Assembly (NCBI GenBank): GCA_947481575.1
Contig: CANKGV010000005.1
Coordinates: forward strand, 1 to 64,000
Direction of reading: 5' to 3'
Length of the DNA: 64,000 bases
From: Alphaproteobacteria bacterium
Lineage (GTDB): Bacteria; Pseudomonadota; Alphaproteobacteria; UBA2966; CAIVPW01
This document shows positions 8,207 to 16,626 of the stretch, one piece after another (the stretch's first letter is position 1; the number at the start of each line of letters is the position of its first letter). Below the pieces are notes generated by a model. It worked only from the letters and a program-made list of their open reading frames with translations. It did no database searches and was not told where the DNA came from. The position numbers and the translations under genes are program-made.

Positions 8207-8920
8207 ATGAAGGGCGAGACGTTGCGCCAATTGTTGGCCGACAAGGCCGCCGAACGCCCCGTGGTGTTGGCCACCAATCTGACCACCGGCGCAGAGCGTT
8301 TGTTCTATCCGCTGGATCCCGCGGGGAGCGCCGATCCGCTCGTTGCCCAGGGCCGCGAAGCGCTGATGCTCGATCAATCCACCACCGTGGCGACCGCAGA
8401 GGGGCCGATCTTCCTGCACGCGTTCAACACGCCACTGCGCATGATCCTGATCGGGGCCGTGCACATTTCGCAGCCGCTCGCACGTATGGCGGCGATGGCC
8501 GGATACGACGTGGTCGTGGTCGACCCGCGCCGGGCGTTCGCCCACGCGGTACGGTTTCCGGGGCTGAAGATTGTCACCGACTGGCCCGACGACGCGATGC
8601 GGGCTCTCCGCCCCGACCATCGGACCGCCATAGTTGCGCTCACCCACGACCCCAAACTTGACGATCCCGCCCTCCAGGTGGCCCTGCGTTCGCCCGCGTT
8701 CTACATCGGCGCCCTCGGCAGCAAAAAGACGGCGGCCAAGCGCGTTGAGCGGCTGACCGCTGCAGGACTGACGCTGGCCGAGATCGGTCGCATTCGCGGA
8801 CCGGTTGGCCTCGACATCAACGCGCGCTCCCCCGCCGAGATCGCGATTTCGGTCTTGGCCGAGGTGACCCAGGTCTTGCGCGCCGAAGTGGTCCAAGCGC
8901 AGCAGAAGGTCCCGGCGTGA
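8207..8920 (+). CDS. XdhC family protein with Rossmann domain
   Basis: This 237-residue protein carries the XdhC C-terminal Rossmann-like domain: MILIGAVHISQPLARMA, VVVVDPRRAF, ALTHDPKLDDPAL and AFYIGALGSKKTAAKR, ending in GLDINARSPAEIAISVLAE. With the preceding N-terminal domain protein it makes a complete, split XdhC for delivery of molybdenum cofactor. The 54-nt gap before it contains a T-rich run. Its TGA overlaps the GTG of the next gene, so translation is probably coupled. Confidence 0.92.
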   Translation: MKGETLRQLLADKAAERPVVLATNLTTGAERLFYPLDPAGSADPLVAQGREALMLDQSTTVATAEGPIFLHAFNTPLRMILIGAVHISQPLARMAAMAGYDVVVVDPRRAFAHAVRFPGLKIVTDWPDDAMRALRPDHRTAIVALTHDPKLDDPALQVALRSPAFYIGALGSKKTAAKRVERLTAAGLTLAEIGRIRGPVGLDINARSPAEIAISVLAEVTQVLRAEVVQAQQKVPA

Positions 8921-10566
8921 AGTTCGGCCGGATTGATTCTGCGACTGCCGCCGGCGCCATCCTTGCCCACGGGGTGCCCGTGCCCGGCGGCATGTTCAAG
9001 AAAGGCCGCGTGCTTACCGACGACGACGTCGCCCAACTGAAGGCCGCGGCCGTGAGCCACGTCGTCGCCGCTCGCCTCGAGGCCGGTGACGTCCACGAAG
9101 ATGCCGCCGCCAACGCGCTCGCGGAAGCGTCCGCGGGCGACGGCGTGCGTGCCGCCGCGGCGTTCACCGGCCGCGCCAACCTGATCGCCGAGGTGATGGG
9201 CGTCGTGGTCATCGACCCGGCGCGTGTGACCGCGGTGAATTCGGTGGACGAGGCGTTGACCATCGCCACCGTGCCGGCATTCGCCGTCGTGCGGCCGCGT
9301 CAGATGGTTGCCACCATCAAAGTGATCCCATTCTCGGCCCCGGAAGGCGCCGTTGCCGCTGCCGCGGCGGCGGCGCGGGCGGGAGGGCCTTTGGTGCGCG
9401 TCGCTCCCCTGCGCGACCAGCCAGCCGGGTTGGTGATGACGCGGCTAAAATCCACGAAGGAATCGGTGCTCGACAAAACCACCGTGACCGTGCGCGACCG
9501 GCTGGAACGCCTCGGCGCCCACCTCGCGCAGGAAATCCGCTGCGACCACACCGAGGAAGCGGTTGCGGCAGCGGTGGCGACACTCGCCGCCAAAGGCTGC
9601 CGCCCGATCCTGGTGATCGGCGCGTCGGCGATCGTCGACCGCCGCGACATCGTGCCGGCCGGCATCGTCCGCGCCGGCGGCGCCGTGGACCGGTTCGGCA
9701 TGCCCGTGGACCCCGGCAATCTGCTGCTCATGGCGCACCTTGGTGATATTCCGGTGATCGGTGCCCCGGGATGCGCGCGCTCGCCGAAGACCAACGGCTT
9801 TGACTGGGTGCTGGCGCGGGTGCTGGCTGGGCTCGCCGTCGGCGACCGAGAAATCCAAGGCATGGCCGCCGGTGGCTTGCTGATGGAAGGCGCCGCCCGC
9901 CCGCAAGAGGTCGCCGCACACGACGAAGCCCCCTCGGCTCCGCAGATTGCCGCTCTCGTGCTGGCGGCCGGCATGTCCCGCCGCGCCGGATCGAACAAAC
10001 TGCTCGCCACCATCGAAGGCAAACCTCTCGTGACCTGGGTGGTGGACTCGGTCCTCGCCACGGCAGCACGCCCGGTAATCGTCGTCACCGGCAACCAGGA
10101 CGCCGAGGTGCAGGCCGCCCTCGCCGGCCGCGACGTGACCTTCGTCCACAATCCGCGCTTCGCGGAGGGTCTCAGCACTTCGCTGCGCCAGGGCATGCGC
10201 AAGCTCGCCGAAGTGGCACCCAAGGTCGATGGCGCGCTCGTGTGCCTGGGCGACATGCCGAGTGTGCGCCCCCAGCAGCTCGACCGGCTGATCTCGGCAT
10301 TCAATCCGGCGGAAGGGCGCACGATCTGCGTGCCCACCTTCGATGGCCGGCGCGGCAATCCGGTGCTGTGGGGTCATCCGTATTTTGCCGCGATGCAAGA
10401 AGAGGTTGCCGGCGACACCGGCGCCCGCCATCTCATAGGTCAACACGAGGACTCGGTTTGCGAGGTAGCGATGACCGACGGCGCCATTTTCCTGGACTTG
10501 GATACGCCGGAGGCCTTGGCCGCCGCCGGTGCAACACCAGCCGCGCGCAACGGTACCCGCCCGTGA
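8917..10566 (+). CDS. molybdopterin-binding / MocA-like nucleotidyltransferase fusion protein
   Basis: The 549-residue protein has two halves. Residues 1 to about 335 form a MoeA/MogA-type molybdopterin-binding region (SPKTNGFDWVLARVLAGL at its end). Residues about 345-540 form a MobA/MocA-like NTP transferase with ALVLAAGMSRRAGSNKLLA, CLGDMPSVRP and GRRGNPVLWG. Such fusions are thought to attach CMP to molybdopterin (making MCD) for xanthine oxidase-family enzymes. GTG at 8917 overlaps the previous stop (GTGA). No structural hydroxylase gene is nearby. Confidence 0.9.
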   Translation: MKFGRIDSATAAGAILAHGVPVPGGMFKKGRVLTDDDVAQLKAAAVSHVVAARLEAGDVHEDAAANALAEASAGDGVRAAAAFTGRANLIAEVMGVVVIDPARVTAVNSVDEALTIATVPAFAVVRPRQMVATIKVIPFSAPEGAVAAAAAAARAGGPLVRVAPLRDQPAGLVMTRLKSTKESVLDKTTVTVRDRLERLGAHLAQEIRCDHTEEAVAAAVATLAAKGCRPILVIGASAIVDRRDIVPAGIVRAGGAVDRFGMPVDPGNLLLMAHLGDIPVIGAPGCARSPKTNGFDWVLARVLAGLAVGDREIQGMAAGGLLMEGAARPQEVAAHDEAPSAPQIAALVLAAGMSRRAGSNKLLATIEGKPLVTWVVDSVLATAARPVIVVTGNQDAEVQAALAGRDVTFVHNPRFAEGLSTSLRQGMRKLAEVAPKVDGALVCLGDMPSVRPQQLDRLISAFNPAEGRTICVPTFDGRRGNPVLWGHPYFAAMQEEVAGDTGARHLIGQHEDSVCEVAMTDGAIFLDLDTPEALAAAGATPAARNGTRP

Positions 10567-11816
10567 GCGCGCCGATGGGCAAGTTCGACCCGGCCCCCGT
10601 GCGCGCGCAGTTTCCGATCTTCTCGGCCCCGCTGCGTCCCGGTGTGGCGCTCCACTACCTAGACAATGCGGCCACGTCTCAAATGCCGGCGGTGGTGATG
10701 GATGCAGTCCGGGCCCACGATGCCACCCGCCGCGCCAATGTGAAGCGCGGTGTGCACACCCTCGCCGAGCGCGCGACCGACGCGTTCGAGGCCGCCCGCG
10801 CCAAGCTCGCGCGGTTTCTAAACGCGGCTGACCCTGACGAAATTGTCTTCACGTCGGGGGCAACCGGCGCCCTGAACCTAGCCGCCAATTCGTTCGGCGC
10901 ATTGCTCAAGGCTGGCGACGAAGTGGTGCTGTCCGTCCTCGAGCACCACTCCAACCTCGTGCCGTGGCAGATGCTGCGCGACCGCAGCGGTGTAGTACTG
11001 CGCTTCCTGCCCGCAACCGCCGAAGGACACGTGGACGTCGGCGCCCTCGGTCGCACCGTGACCCAACGTACCAAGCTGATCGCGGTGACTCACGTTTCCA
11101 ACGTTACCGGCGCCATTACCGACGTTGCCGCAATCACCCGCGCCGCGCGCGAGGTTGGCGCGCGCGTGCTCCTGGACGGTTCGCAACGCGTCAGCCATGG
11201 GCCAGTGGACGTGCAAACCCTCGGCTGCGACCTGTACGCGCTCTCCAGCCACAAGATGTTTGGCCCCAACGGAGTGGGCGCGTTGTGGGGCAAGGCGGAG
11301 TTGTTGGCGCAGATGCCTCCATTCCTCGGTGGTGGCGAGATGATCCGGACAGTCACCCTCGATCGCACAACCTACGCAAAGCCGCCGCACCGGTTTGAGG
11401 CCGGCACCCCCCCCATCGCCCAAGCGGTCGGGTTAGGGGCTGCGATCGACTGGATGAACACTCTCGACCACGGCGCCGTTGCGACGCATTTGGGTGCCCT
11501 TACCCAACGCATCCTGAAGGGACTTGCCGACCTAGGTGGCGGCAATGGACGGGTGCGGGTGGTGGGACCACCGGGGCTGCATGGCCGGGTGCCGGTCGTG
11601 TCGTTTGCGGTCGACGGGGCGCATCCGCACGATATTTGTCAGATGCTGGATGCCCACGGGGTGGCGCTGCGCGGCGGCCACCATTGTGCCCAACCGTTTA
11701 TGGAAAGCTGCGGCCTGGGCGGCACGACGCGCGCCAGCCTCGCGCCCTACAACGACGACGGCGACGTGGACGCGTTACTGAACGGGCTCGAAGATGCCCT
11801 TGCAAAGCTGAGCTAA
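10563..11816 (+). CDS. SufS-like class V cysteine desulfurase
   Basis: The 417-residue PLP enzyme has the SufS/CsdA layout: LDNAATSQMP near the N-terminus, a THVSNVTG segment, PLP lysine in SSHKMFGPNGVGALW, and the catalytic cysteine in RGGHHCAQP. It removes sulfur from cysteine as a protein persulfide. The start is GTG at 10563, overlapping the previous stop, or ATG at 10575. Its place after XdhC and MocA suggests a role in sulfurating molybdenum cofactor as well as, or instead of, Fe-S assembly. The lysine loop reads SSHKMFGPN rather than the usual SGHKLYGPT. Confidence 0.92.
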   Translation: MSAPMGKFDPAPVRAQFPIFSAPLRPGVALHYLDNAATSQMPAVVMDAVRAHDATRRANVKRGVHTLAERATDAFEAARAKLARFLNAADPDEIVFTSGATGALNLAANSFGALLKAGDEVVLSVLEHHSNLVPWQMLRDRSGVVLRFLPATAEGHVDVGALGRTVTQRTKLIAVTHVSNVTGAITDVAAITRAAREVGARVLLDGSQRVSHGPVDVQTLGCDLYALSSHKMFGPNGVGALWGKAELLAQMPPFLGGGEMIRTVTLDRTTYAKPPHRFEAGTPPIAQAVGLGAAIDWMNTLDHGAVATHLGALTQRILKGLADLGGGNGRVRVVGPPGLHGRVPVVSFAVDGAHPHDICQMLDAHGVALRGGHHCAQPFMESCGLGGTTRASLAPYNDDGDVDALLNGLEDALAKLS

Positions 11817-11822
11817 GGATCG

Positions 11823-12248
11823 ATGGACAGCCTGTACGACAAAGACCTGCTGCGGCAGGCAGCCAAGGCAACAGGCGCCGGCAAGCTTGCCGCGCCGCAG
11901 GCGACGCTGATGCTCGATAACCCGCTGTGCGGCGACCGCATCACCGTAGAACTGTCGTTCGACGGCGAAGGTCCCGAACGCCGCGTTCGCGAGATCGGCC
12001 ACACGGTGAAGGGATGTGTGTTGTGTCAGGCGTCGGCCTCGATCATTGGCCAGAACGCAAAGGGGGCAACGGCTGCGTCGTTGAAGACGCAGCAGGAGCA
12101 CCTGTCCCACATGCTGAAGAAGCAGGGCCCGCTCCCCGCCACCGCCTGGCCGGCGCTGACGGCCTTTGAGCCGGTTGCCGACCACAAGAGCCGCCACAAC
12201 TGCGTGCTCTTGCCCTTCGAAGCGGTGATCGAGGCCGCGCTTAGCTAG
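11823..12248 (+). CDS. NifU/SufU-like iron-sulfur scaffold protein
   Basis: The 141-residue protein has the IscU/SufU conserved cysteines: NPLCGDR, KGCVLCQASASI and a final HNCVLLPFEA. It would accept sulfur from the desulfurase encoded 6 nt upstream. It could act as an Fe-S scaffold or, like SufU, as a zinc-dependent sulfurtransferase. It is the last gene of the operon that starts with XdhC. No sufBCD genes are present, so this pair is not part of a standard SUF cluster. Confidence 0.9.
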   Translation: MDSLYDKDLLRQAAKATGAGKLAAPQATLMLDNPLCGDRITVELSFDGEGPERRVREIGHTVKGCVLCQASASIIGQNAKGATAASLKTQQEHLSHMLKKQGPLPATAWPALTAFEPVADHKSRHNCVLLPFEAVIEAALS

Positions 12249-12275
12249 TACGTGCTCGACCGGCGGCCGAAGCAG

Positions 12276-12332
12276 TTATCCGTGCAGAATGGCGAAGCCG
12301 AGCAGAATTACCGCGAGTGCGAGAAACAGCAT
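12276..12332 (-). CDS. 18-residue hydrophobic micro-protein (third of three in tandem)
   Basis: ATG at 12332 starts an 18-codon frame encoding MLFLALAVILLGFAILHG, ending in TAA. The peptide is one membrane span. GGAGG at 12338-12342 is 5 nt upstream. The stretch CTCGCACTCG in its coding sequence also occurs in the next micro-ORF, which hints at tandem duplication. Function is unknown; the size and composition recall small inner-membrane proteins and Ibs-type toxic peptides. Confidence 0.6.
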   Translation of the reverse strand: MLFLALAVILLGFAILHG

Positions 12333-12398
12333 GGTTGCCTCCAAGTTGGCGGTGAGCCGGTGGCGCGCGCCGTTGATCTCGACGCGCGCGGCCGGTTG

Positions 12399-12452
12399 CT
12401 AGATCAAGATCAGAACGACGACCACGATGACGACGAGTGCGAGGAGCGACAT
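12399..12452 (-). CDS. 17-residue hydrophobic micro-protein (second of three in tandem)
   Basis: ATG at 12452 starts MSLLALVVIVVVVLILI, ending in TAG. AGGAGG lies 4 nt before the start. The peptide is entirely hydrophobic after Ser2. It lies 40 nt downstream of the first micro-ORF and 66 nt upstream of the third, all on the minus strand. Real translation is supported by the strong ribosome site repeated in front of all three frames, not by homology. Confidence 0.6.
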   Translation of the reverse strand: MSLLALVVIVVVVLILI

Positions 12453-12492
12453 ACTTCCTCCTGGTTGGCGGGCCGGGCGATGGCCTGCCGGG

Positions 12493-12546
12493 TTACAGCA
12501 GGATCGCGAGACCGATAACGATGCAAACGACGGCGAGTACGAACAT
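12493..12546 (-). CDS. 17-residue hydrophobic micro-protein (first of three in tandem)
   Basis: ATG at 12546 starts MFVLAVVCIVIGLAILL, ending in TAA. AGGAGGT, a full match to the anti-Shine-Dalgarno, sits 4 nt upstream. The peptide could form one membrane helix with a single Cys. It is the promoter-proximal member of the three, and the 215 nt between it and the divergent gene at 12762 must hold the promoters. Confidence 0.6.
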   Translation of the reverse strand: MFVLAVVCIVIGLAILL

Positions 12547-12761
12547 GGTGACCTCCTGGGCTGACGGCTGTTGAGCCAATACGGGGAACCCTGGTTGCTT
12601 ACGGCGGACACCGGTTCCGGTGTGTCCGTCCACAGCTAGAGTGGCGCATGCCGGAAGGTCACGAAGTCCAATACTGCACACCACCGTCACGATTCTCCGG
12701 CCCATTCAATTTGGCTGTATCGCTGTGACAACGCTGTGACTTCGCCTTATCTTTCAGCCAC

Positions 12762-13088
12762 ATGCGCTACGTAGCCCGCGACAACCAAGGCAAGATCGTC
12801 GCCATCTTCGACCGCCCCCACCAGGCGGCGCCGGAGGCGATGAACGAGAACGACCCCGAAATGGTCGCGTTCGTCACCGGCACGGCCAGCGAGGAAGCGC
12901 TGCGCCAGCACCTGCAGAACTCCGAAGCGGATCTGCTGCGCATCCTCGAAGACCTGATCAACGTGCTGATCGACAACAACCTGATCCTGCTGACCGATTT
13001 TCCGCCGGCCGCGCAGCGCAAGCTGATGCAGCGCCAAGGCATCCGCGACAAGTTGCGGAGCGGCGGCCGGGGCCCGGGCGGGCGCTAG
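12762..13088 (+). CDS. conserved hypothetical protein (family often mislabelled tryptophan synthase beta-like)
   Basis: The 108-residue protein starts MRYVARDNQGKIVAIFDRP and has a helical core LLRILEDLINVLIDNNLILLTDFPPAAQRKLMQRQ. This fits a short proteobacterial family sometimes labelled 'tryptophan synthase subunit beta-like', although it shows none of the TrpB active-site motifs. The C-terminus is Gly/Arg-rich. No enzymatic role can be read from the sequence; it looks like a small helical cytosolic protein. The next gene starts 17 nt downstream. Confidence 0.75.
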   Translation: MRYVARDNQGKIVAIFDRPHQAAPEAMNENDPEMVAFVTGTASEEALRQHLQNSEADLLRILEDLINVLIDNNLILLTDFPPAAQRKLMQRQGIRDKLRSGGRGPGGR

Positions 13089-13105
13089 AACAAGAAGGTG
13101 GAGTG

Positions 13106-13462
13106 ATGAACGTACGTTCTGGCGTGGCCGCGGTGGCGCTCGCCGCGTTGCTCGCGTCTGGTCCCGCGGCGATCGCGGCCACGGCCCTCGACGACACCGA
13201 TTGGTATGGCGACGACGCCTGCTCGATCGACGAAATCGACTTCTACGCCGACGGCACCGTAGAGATCTATTTCAACGCCTACAGCGAGGACGACACCGGG
13301 TATTGGCACTTGTCCGCCAAAGGCACGCTCACGGTAACCTTCGACGACTTTAGCGATACGTTCCTGGCGATCCTTGACGGCAACACCATTCGCGCCGCCC
13401 ACACGTGGCTCGCCGAGAACCGCAACACGCCGAGCACGGAAACCTGCACGTTCCGCCGCTGA
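13106..13462 (+). CDS. small secreted protein, unknown function
   Basis: The 118-residue precursor has an N-terminal signal peptide ending near AIAATA. The acidic, beta-rich mature part is about 90 residues with two cysteines (DDACSID and ETCTFRR) that could form a disulfide, and repeated aromatic-Asp patches such as DFYADGTVEIYF. ATG at 13106 follows AAGGTGGAG by a suitable distance. I do not recognise the family. It would act in the periplasm or outside the cell. Confidence 0.7.
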   Translation: MNVRSGVAAVALAALLASGPAAIAATALDDTDWYGDDACSIDEIDFYADGTVEIYFNAYSEDDTGYWHLSAKGTLTVTFDDFSDTFLAILDGNTIRAAHTWLAENRNTPSTETCTFRR

Positions 13463-13520
13463 GGGGGGAACGCCCCGGCAAACTAGTCAAACGATCCGAC
13501 CCCCCGCTCGCGGAAGGCAT

Positions 13521-14243
13521 TCAGCGACGTAAGAACACCTCGGCAAGTTTGTTCGCTTCGGCAATTTCAGCGGGTGTCATGACGGCGGCTATCCGATCTC
13601 GGTTGCTTGCGGCCGTGTCTCGCTTCGCCTTTTCTGAGTCCGGGAAACTCTTCGCAGCAATGGTGAACCATTTGAGCGACTGAACGAAATCCTCCTTCAC
13701 GCCCTGCCCGTTGCCGTACATCGCTCCCAGGTTGACCTGCGCATCGGGAACCCCGTGGTCTGCGGCATAGGCGTACATCTTGGCCGCTTGCGCGTAATCC
13801 ACCGGACCGCCACGCCCAAAGTAATAAAGCGTGCCCAAGTTGAACCAAGCGTCATAGAAACGAAAATCGTCGTAGGTGCCGTCACCGAGTTGCGTGGCGC
13901 TGAGATACCATCGACGCGCTTCCGCATAGTCTTGCGCCACTCCCTCACCGGCATCGTACATCCGGCCAAGAAAATACTGAGGCACCCCATAGCCGCATGG
14001 GTACGAGCATCTATCCCCAGCGCGTGGCGCGACCAACGCGAGCATGCGGGAAAAGTCCCCATTGGTGTAGTAGCGGGCGGCGTCACCGATGAGCTCTCGG
14101 GTACGCTTCGACTCCTTGTCCCGGATCTGGGCGTACATCCGCTCGTCTGCTCGTGCCCTCACATAGTCGGGGTCGGCAAAACAGGCGCCCAGGCTGAGGC
14201 CGATCAGTAAGAGTGTCGTCGTCAAAAGAGCTGCGCGTGGCAT
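13521..14243 (-). CDS. Sel1-repeat lipoprotein
   Basis: The 240-residue precursor has a lipoprotein signal ending at the lipobox LGAC. The mature part has three to four Sel1-like (TPR-type) repeats, clearest as YFLGRMYDAGEGVAQDYAEA, FNLGTLYYFGRGGPVDYAQA and VNLGAMYGNGQGVKEDFVQS. Sel1 proteins act as protein-interaction scaffolds in the periplasm. The start at 14243 has GAGG about 8 nt upstream. Base composition is more AT-rich than neighbouring genes, and the gene sits between unrelated hypotheticals and tRNA-Glu, so recent acquisition is possible. Confidence 0.85.
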   Translation of the reverse strand: MPRAALLTTTLLLIGLSLGACFADPDYVRARADERMYAQIRDKESKRTRELIGDAARYYTNGDFSRMLALVAPRAGDRCSYPCGYGVPQYFLGRMYDAGEGVAQDYAEARRWYLSATQLGDGTYDDFRFYDAWFNLGTLYYFGRGGPVDYAQAAKMYAYAADHGVPDAQVNLGAMYGNGQGVKEDFVQSLKWFTIAAKSFPDSEKAKRDTAASNRDRIAAVMTPAEIAEANKLAEVFLRR

Positions 14244-14700
14244 TCGTCCGGCCTCGATGCCTACTCCTCGGATGTTCGGAAACTGTAAGCGAACCAGGAA
14301 ATCCCCGCCAGTTGTCGCCGCCCGACCCCTGCGGGCCACAAGGATGCCCGGGCCGCTCTACCGGCTCACGAGGGGCGGTGCTTTTGGGCCCAGGGACGCG
14401 GTGCTACGGTAGTCTGTACTGCAAGAACCGACATGAACTGGTTTGCCAAGCATGCTTCGCTAGTCGATCGCTGCGCTGCGAACTCGCTGTTCCGCTTCCC
14501 CTCGATCGCACGTGCGAAGTGACCGTTTGAACTCGCTTCCCATGCTGGAGCGAAGAGCCGTTGGGAGTGCTTTGCGGAAATAGAAGACACCCGTTCGCGG
14601 GTGGCTCCAGGGCGTTTCCATTCGCATCTGTACCAGCCTTCTGTACCTGTCAGAGGGCGGAGTGCGCAGAAACCTTTGATCTTCCCCTCTTTAGGGGGAA
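14244..14700. other. 457-nt stretch without a recognised gene
   Basis: This segment between the Sel1 lipoprotein and tRNA-Glu is AT-richer than the window average. A minus-strand frame crosses it and runs through the tRNA, but it matches nothing I recognise and has no supported start. I looked for a duplicated tRNA-Glu 3' end, which would mark an integration site, and found none. It may be a decayed insertion. Confidence 0.4.
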
Positions 14701-14775
14701 TGGTGCTCCCTAGGGGAGTTGAACCCCTCTTTCCGGGTTGAAAACCCGGCGTCCTTTCCGATAGACGAAGGGAGC
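14701..14775 (-). tRNA. tRNA-Glu (anticodon TTC)
   Basis: The minus strand folds with acceptor GCTCCCT/AGGGAGC, anticodon stem CCGGG/CCCGG around loop TTTTCAA (anticodon TTC), T-arm GGGGTTCAACTCCCC and an encoded CCA at 14701-14703. Confidence 0.95.
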
Positions 14776-14822
14776 ACTGGCCCGCGGATATACCGCGCGT
14801 CGCCGGTCCAAACAAGCGCCCC

Positions 14823-16589
14823 TTAGGCGGGTGCGACGTCCTCGACAATCAACTGGGCGCGGGTCTGCCCCTGCCAGGTATCTGCCCTGAGCGTCCCGGC
14901 CAAATGCATCCGGGTACCGCGCCCCTTCAGCAGTGCCGCCCCGACCGGGCCGTCCAGGCTCCGAAACGCCATCGCCTTCAGGCGGCCCTTGCCATCGCCG
15001 CCGCCGACCAGGGCGCGGACATGGGACTCGCCGACCACGTCGACCTTCACGATTTCGGCGGCGGCCACGGCGAACCTTGGCTCGGCGTTGCCGGCGCCGA
15101 ACGGTCCCGCCGCTTCGAGGCGCTCAATGAGCTCCGTGTTGGCCGCGGTGGCATTGATTGCCCCATCCAGGGGAAAATCGTGCACCGCCGGGGTACTCAG
15201 GCGCGCCGCCGCCACCCGCTCCCGCAAGAAGGCCCCCAACGCATCCACCTTGCCGGCACCGACCGTGAATCCGGCCGCCATGCGATGGCCGCCGCCGTTC
15301 ATCAGCAGCCCCGCCTGCTGTGCCGCGATCACCGCTGCACCGATATCCACTCCGGGCACCGACCGGCACGATCCCTTCCCGATGCCACCCTCAATCGCCA
15401 CCACGACCGATGGGCGGTGATAGGCCTCGGTCAGCCGGCTGGCGACGATGCCGATAACGCCCGGATGCCAGCCGTCGCCATCCACAAACACCAGCGGCCC
15501 CGGGTCGCCGCGCCGCTCAACCAGCTCCATCGCATCCCGATGCACCTGCGCCTCGATCGTTTTGCGGTCGCCGTTATACCTGTCTAGTTCCGCCGCCAGC
15601 GCGTGGGCCTCCACGGCGTCGTCCGTGGCGAGCAGCCGCGCGCCAAGGTCCGAACGCCCGACCCGGCCGCCCGCATTCACGCGCGGTCCCAACAAGAATC
15701 CGGTGTGATAGGCGCTGGGTGCCGAGTCCACCCGGGCAACATCCGCCAGCGCGGCAAGGCCTGCGTTGCGGCGCTGCGCCATGACCTTCAACCCTTGGGC
15801 GACCAACGCCCGATTCACGCCGGTGAGCGGCACGACATCGCACACGGTGCCTAGCGCAACCAGATCGAGCATCTGCATCAGGTCGGGTTCCGTCCGGCCC
15901 GCCCCGTACCAGTTGGTGCGGCGTAACTCGCGGTTCACCGCAACCGTCAACAGGAACGCGACCCCAACGGCGGCAAGAGCCCCATGGACCCCGCTTTCGT
16001 CCAGGCGGTTCGGATTCACCACGGCATAGGCGCGCGGCAATTCGGGCCCGGCCACGTGGTGATCGACCACCACGACGTCGATTCCGGCGTCGGCGGCGGC
16101 AGCCAGCGGCGCAAACGCCATCGTGCCGCAGTCCACGGTGACAATGACCCGCGCACCTTCCGCTCCGAGTTTCAACATCGCTGCGGCGTTGGGTCCGTAC
16201 CCCTCGCGCATGCGGTCGGGGATGTAGACCTTCACCTCGGCCCCGGCGGCGCGGAAGAACCGCTGCAGCAGTGCCGATGACGTCGCGCCGTCCACGTCAT
16301 AGTCGCCGAACACGGCGATTCCTTCGCGGTCGCGCACGGCGCGGGCCAAGCGCTCGGCGGCGCGGTCCATATCGGCCAGCTGCGAGGGATCGGGGAGCAG
16401 GTCGCGCACCCGTGGGTTCAAGTACCCCAGGGCGCCATCCATCGAGACGCCGCGGGAAGCCAGCACGCGCCCCAGCACTTCCGGTACGCCTAGCTTCTGC
16501 GCGATGCCAAGCGCGGTGCGATCGTCGCATGTACGCGCGACCCAGCGCCGTCCGCTGGCGGAGTGTTCCACGCCGAGAAATGCGTCCAT
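14823..16589 (-). CDS. recJ: single-stranded-DNA-specific exonuclease RecJ
   Basis: The 588-residue length fits RecJ. DHH-family motifs are in order: GDYDVDGATS (about residue 97), TVDCGT, VVDHHV and a DHHA1-domain GGHRMAAGFT near residue 435, with the C-terminal OB-type domain after it. RecJ degrades single-stranded DNA 5' to 3' in recombinational and mismatch repair, using metal ions bound by the DHH aspartates and histidines. It follows hom on the same strand with a 37-nt gap. Confidence 0.96.
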   Translation of the reverse strand: MDAFLGVEHSASGRRWVARTCDDRTALGIAQKLGVPEVLGRVLASRGVSMDGALGYLNPRVRDLLPDPSQLADMDRAAERLARAVRDREGIAVFGDYDVDGATSSALLQRFFRAAGAEVKVYIPDRMREGYGPNAAAMLKLGAEGARVIVTVDCGTMAFAPLAAAADAGIDVVVVDHHVAGPELPRAYAVVNPNRLDESGVHGALAAVGVAFLLTVAVNRELRRTNWYGAGRTEPDLMQMLDLVALGTVCDVVPLTGVNRALVAQGLKVMAQRRNAGLAALADVARVDSAPSAYHTGFLLGPRVNAGGRVGRSDLGARLLATDDAVEAHALAAELDRYNGDRKTIEAQVHRDAMELVERRGDPGPLVFVDGDGWHPGVIGIVASRLTEAYHRPSVVVAIEGGIGKGSCRSVPGVDIGAAVIAAQQAGLLMNGGGHRMAAGFTVGAGKVDALGAFLRERVAAARLSTPAVHDFPLDGAINATAANTELIERLEAAGPFGAGNAEPRFAVAAAEIVKVDVVGESHVRALVGGGDGKGRLKAMAFRSLDGPVGAALLKGRGTRMHLAGTLRADTWQGQTRAQLIVEDVAPA

Positions 16590-16626
16590 GGGCCGCCCTT
16601 CACACGCGGCGTTCGCCGCGCGGACC

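Noticed and set aside
13463..14775. A possible second tRNA-bounded element at tRNA-Glu
   Set aside because: I searched by eye for a copy of the tRNA-Glu 3' end across the block and found none.
14366..14848. A 160-codon minus-strand frame through tRNA-Glu
   Set aside because: It runs straight through an intact tRNA and has no ribosome site or recognised domain.
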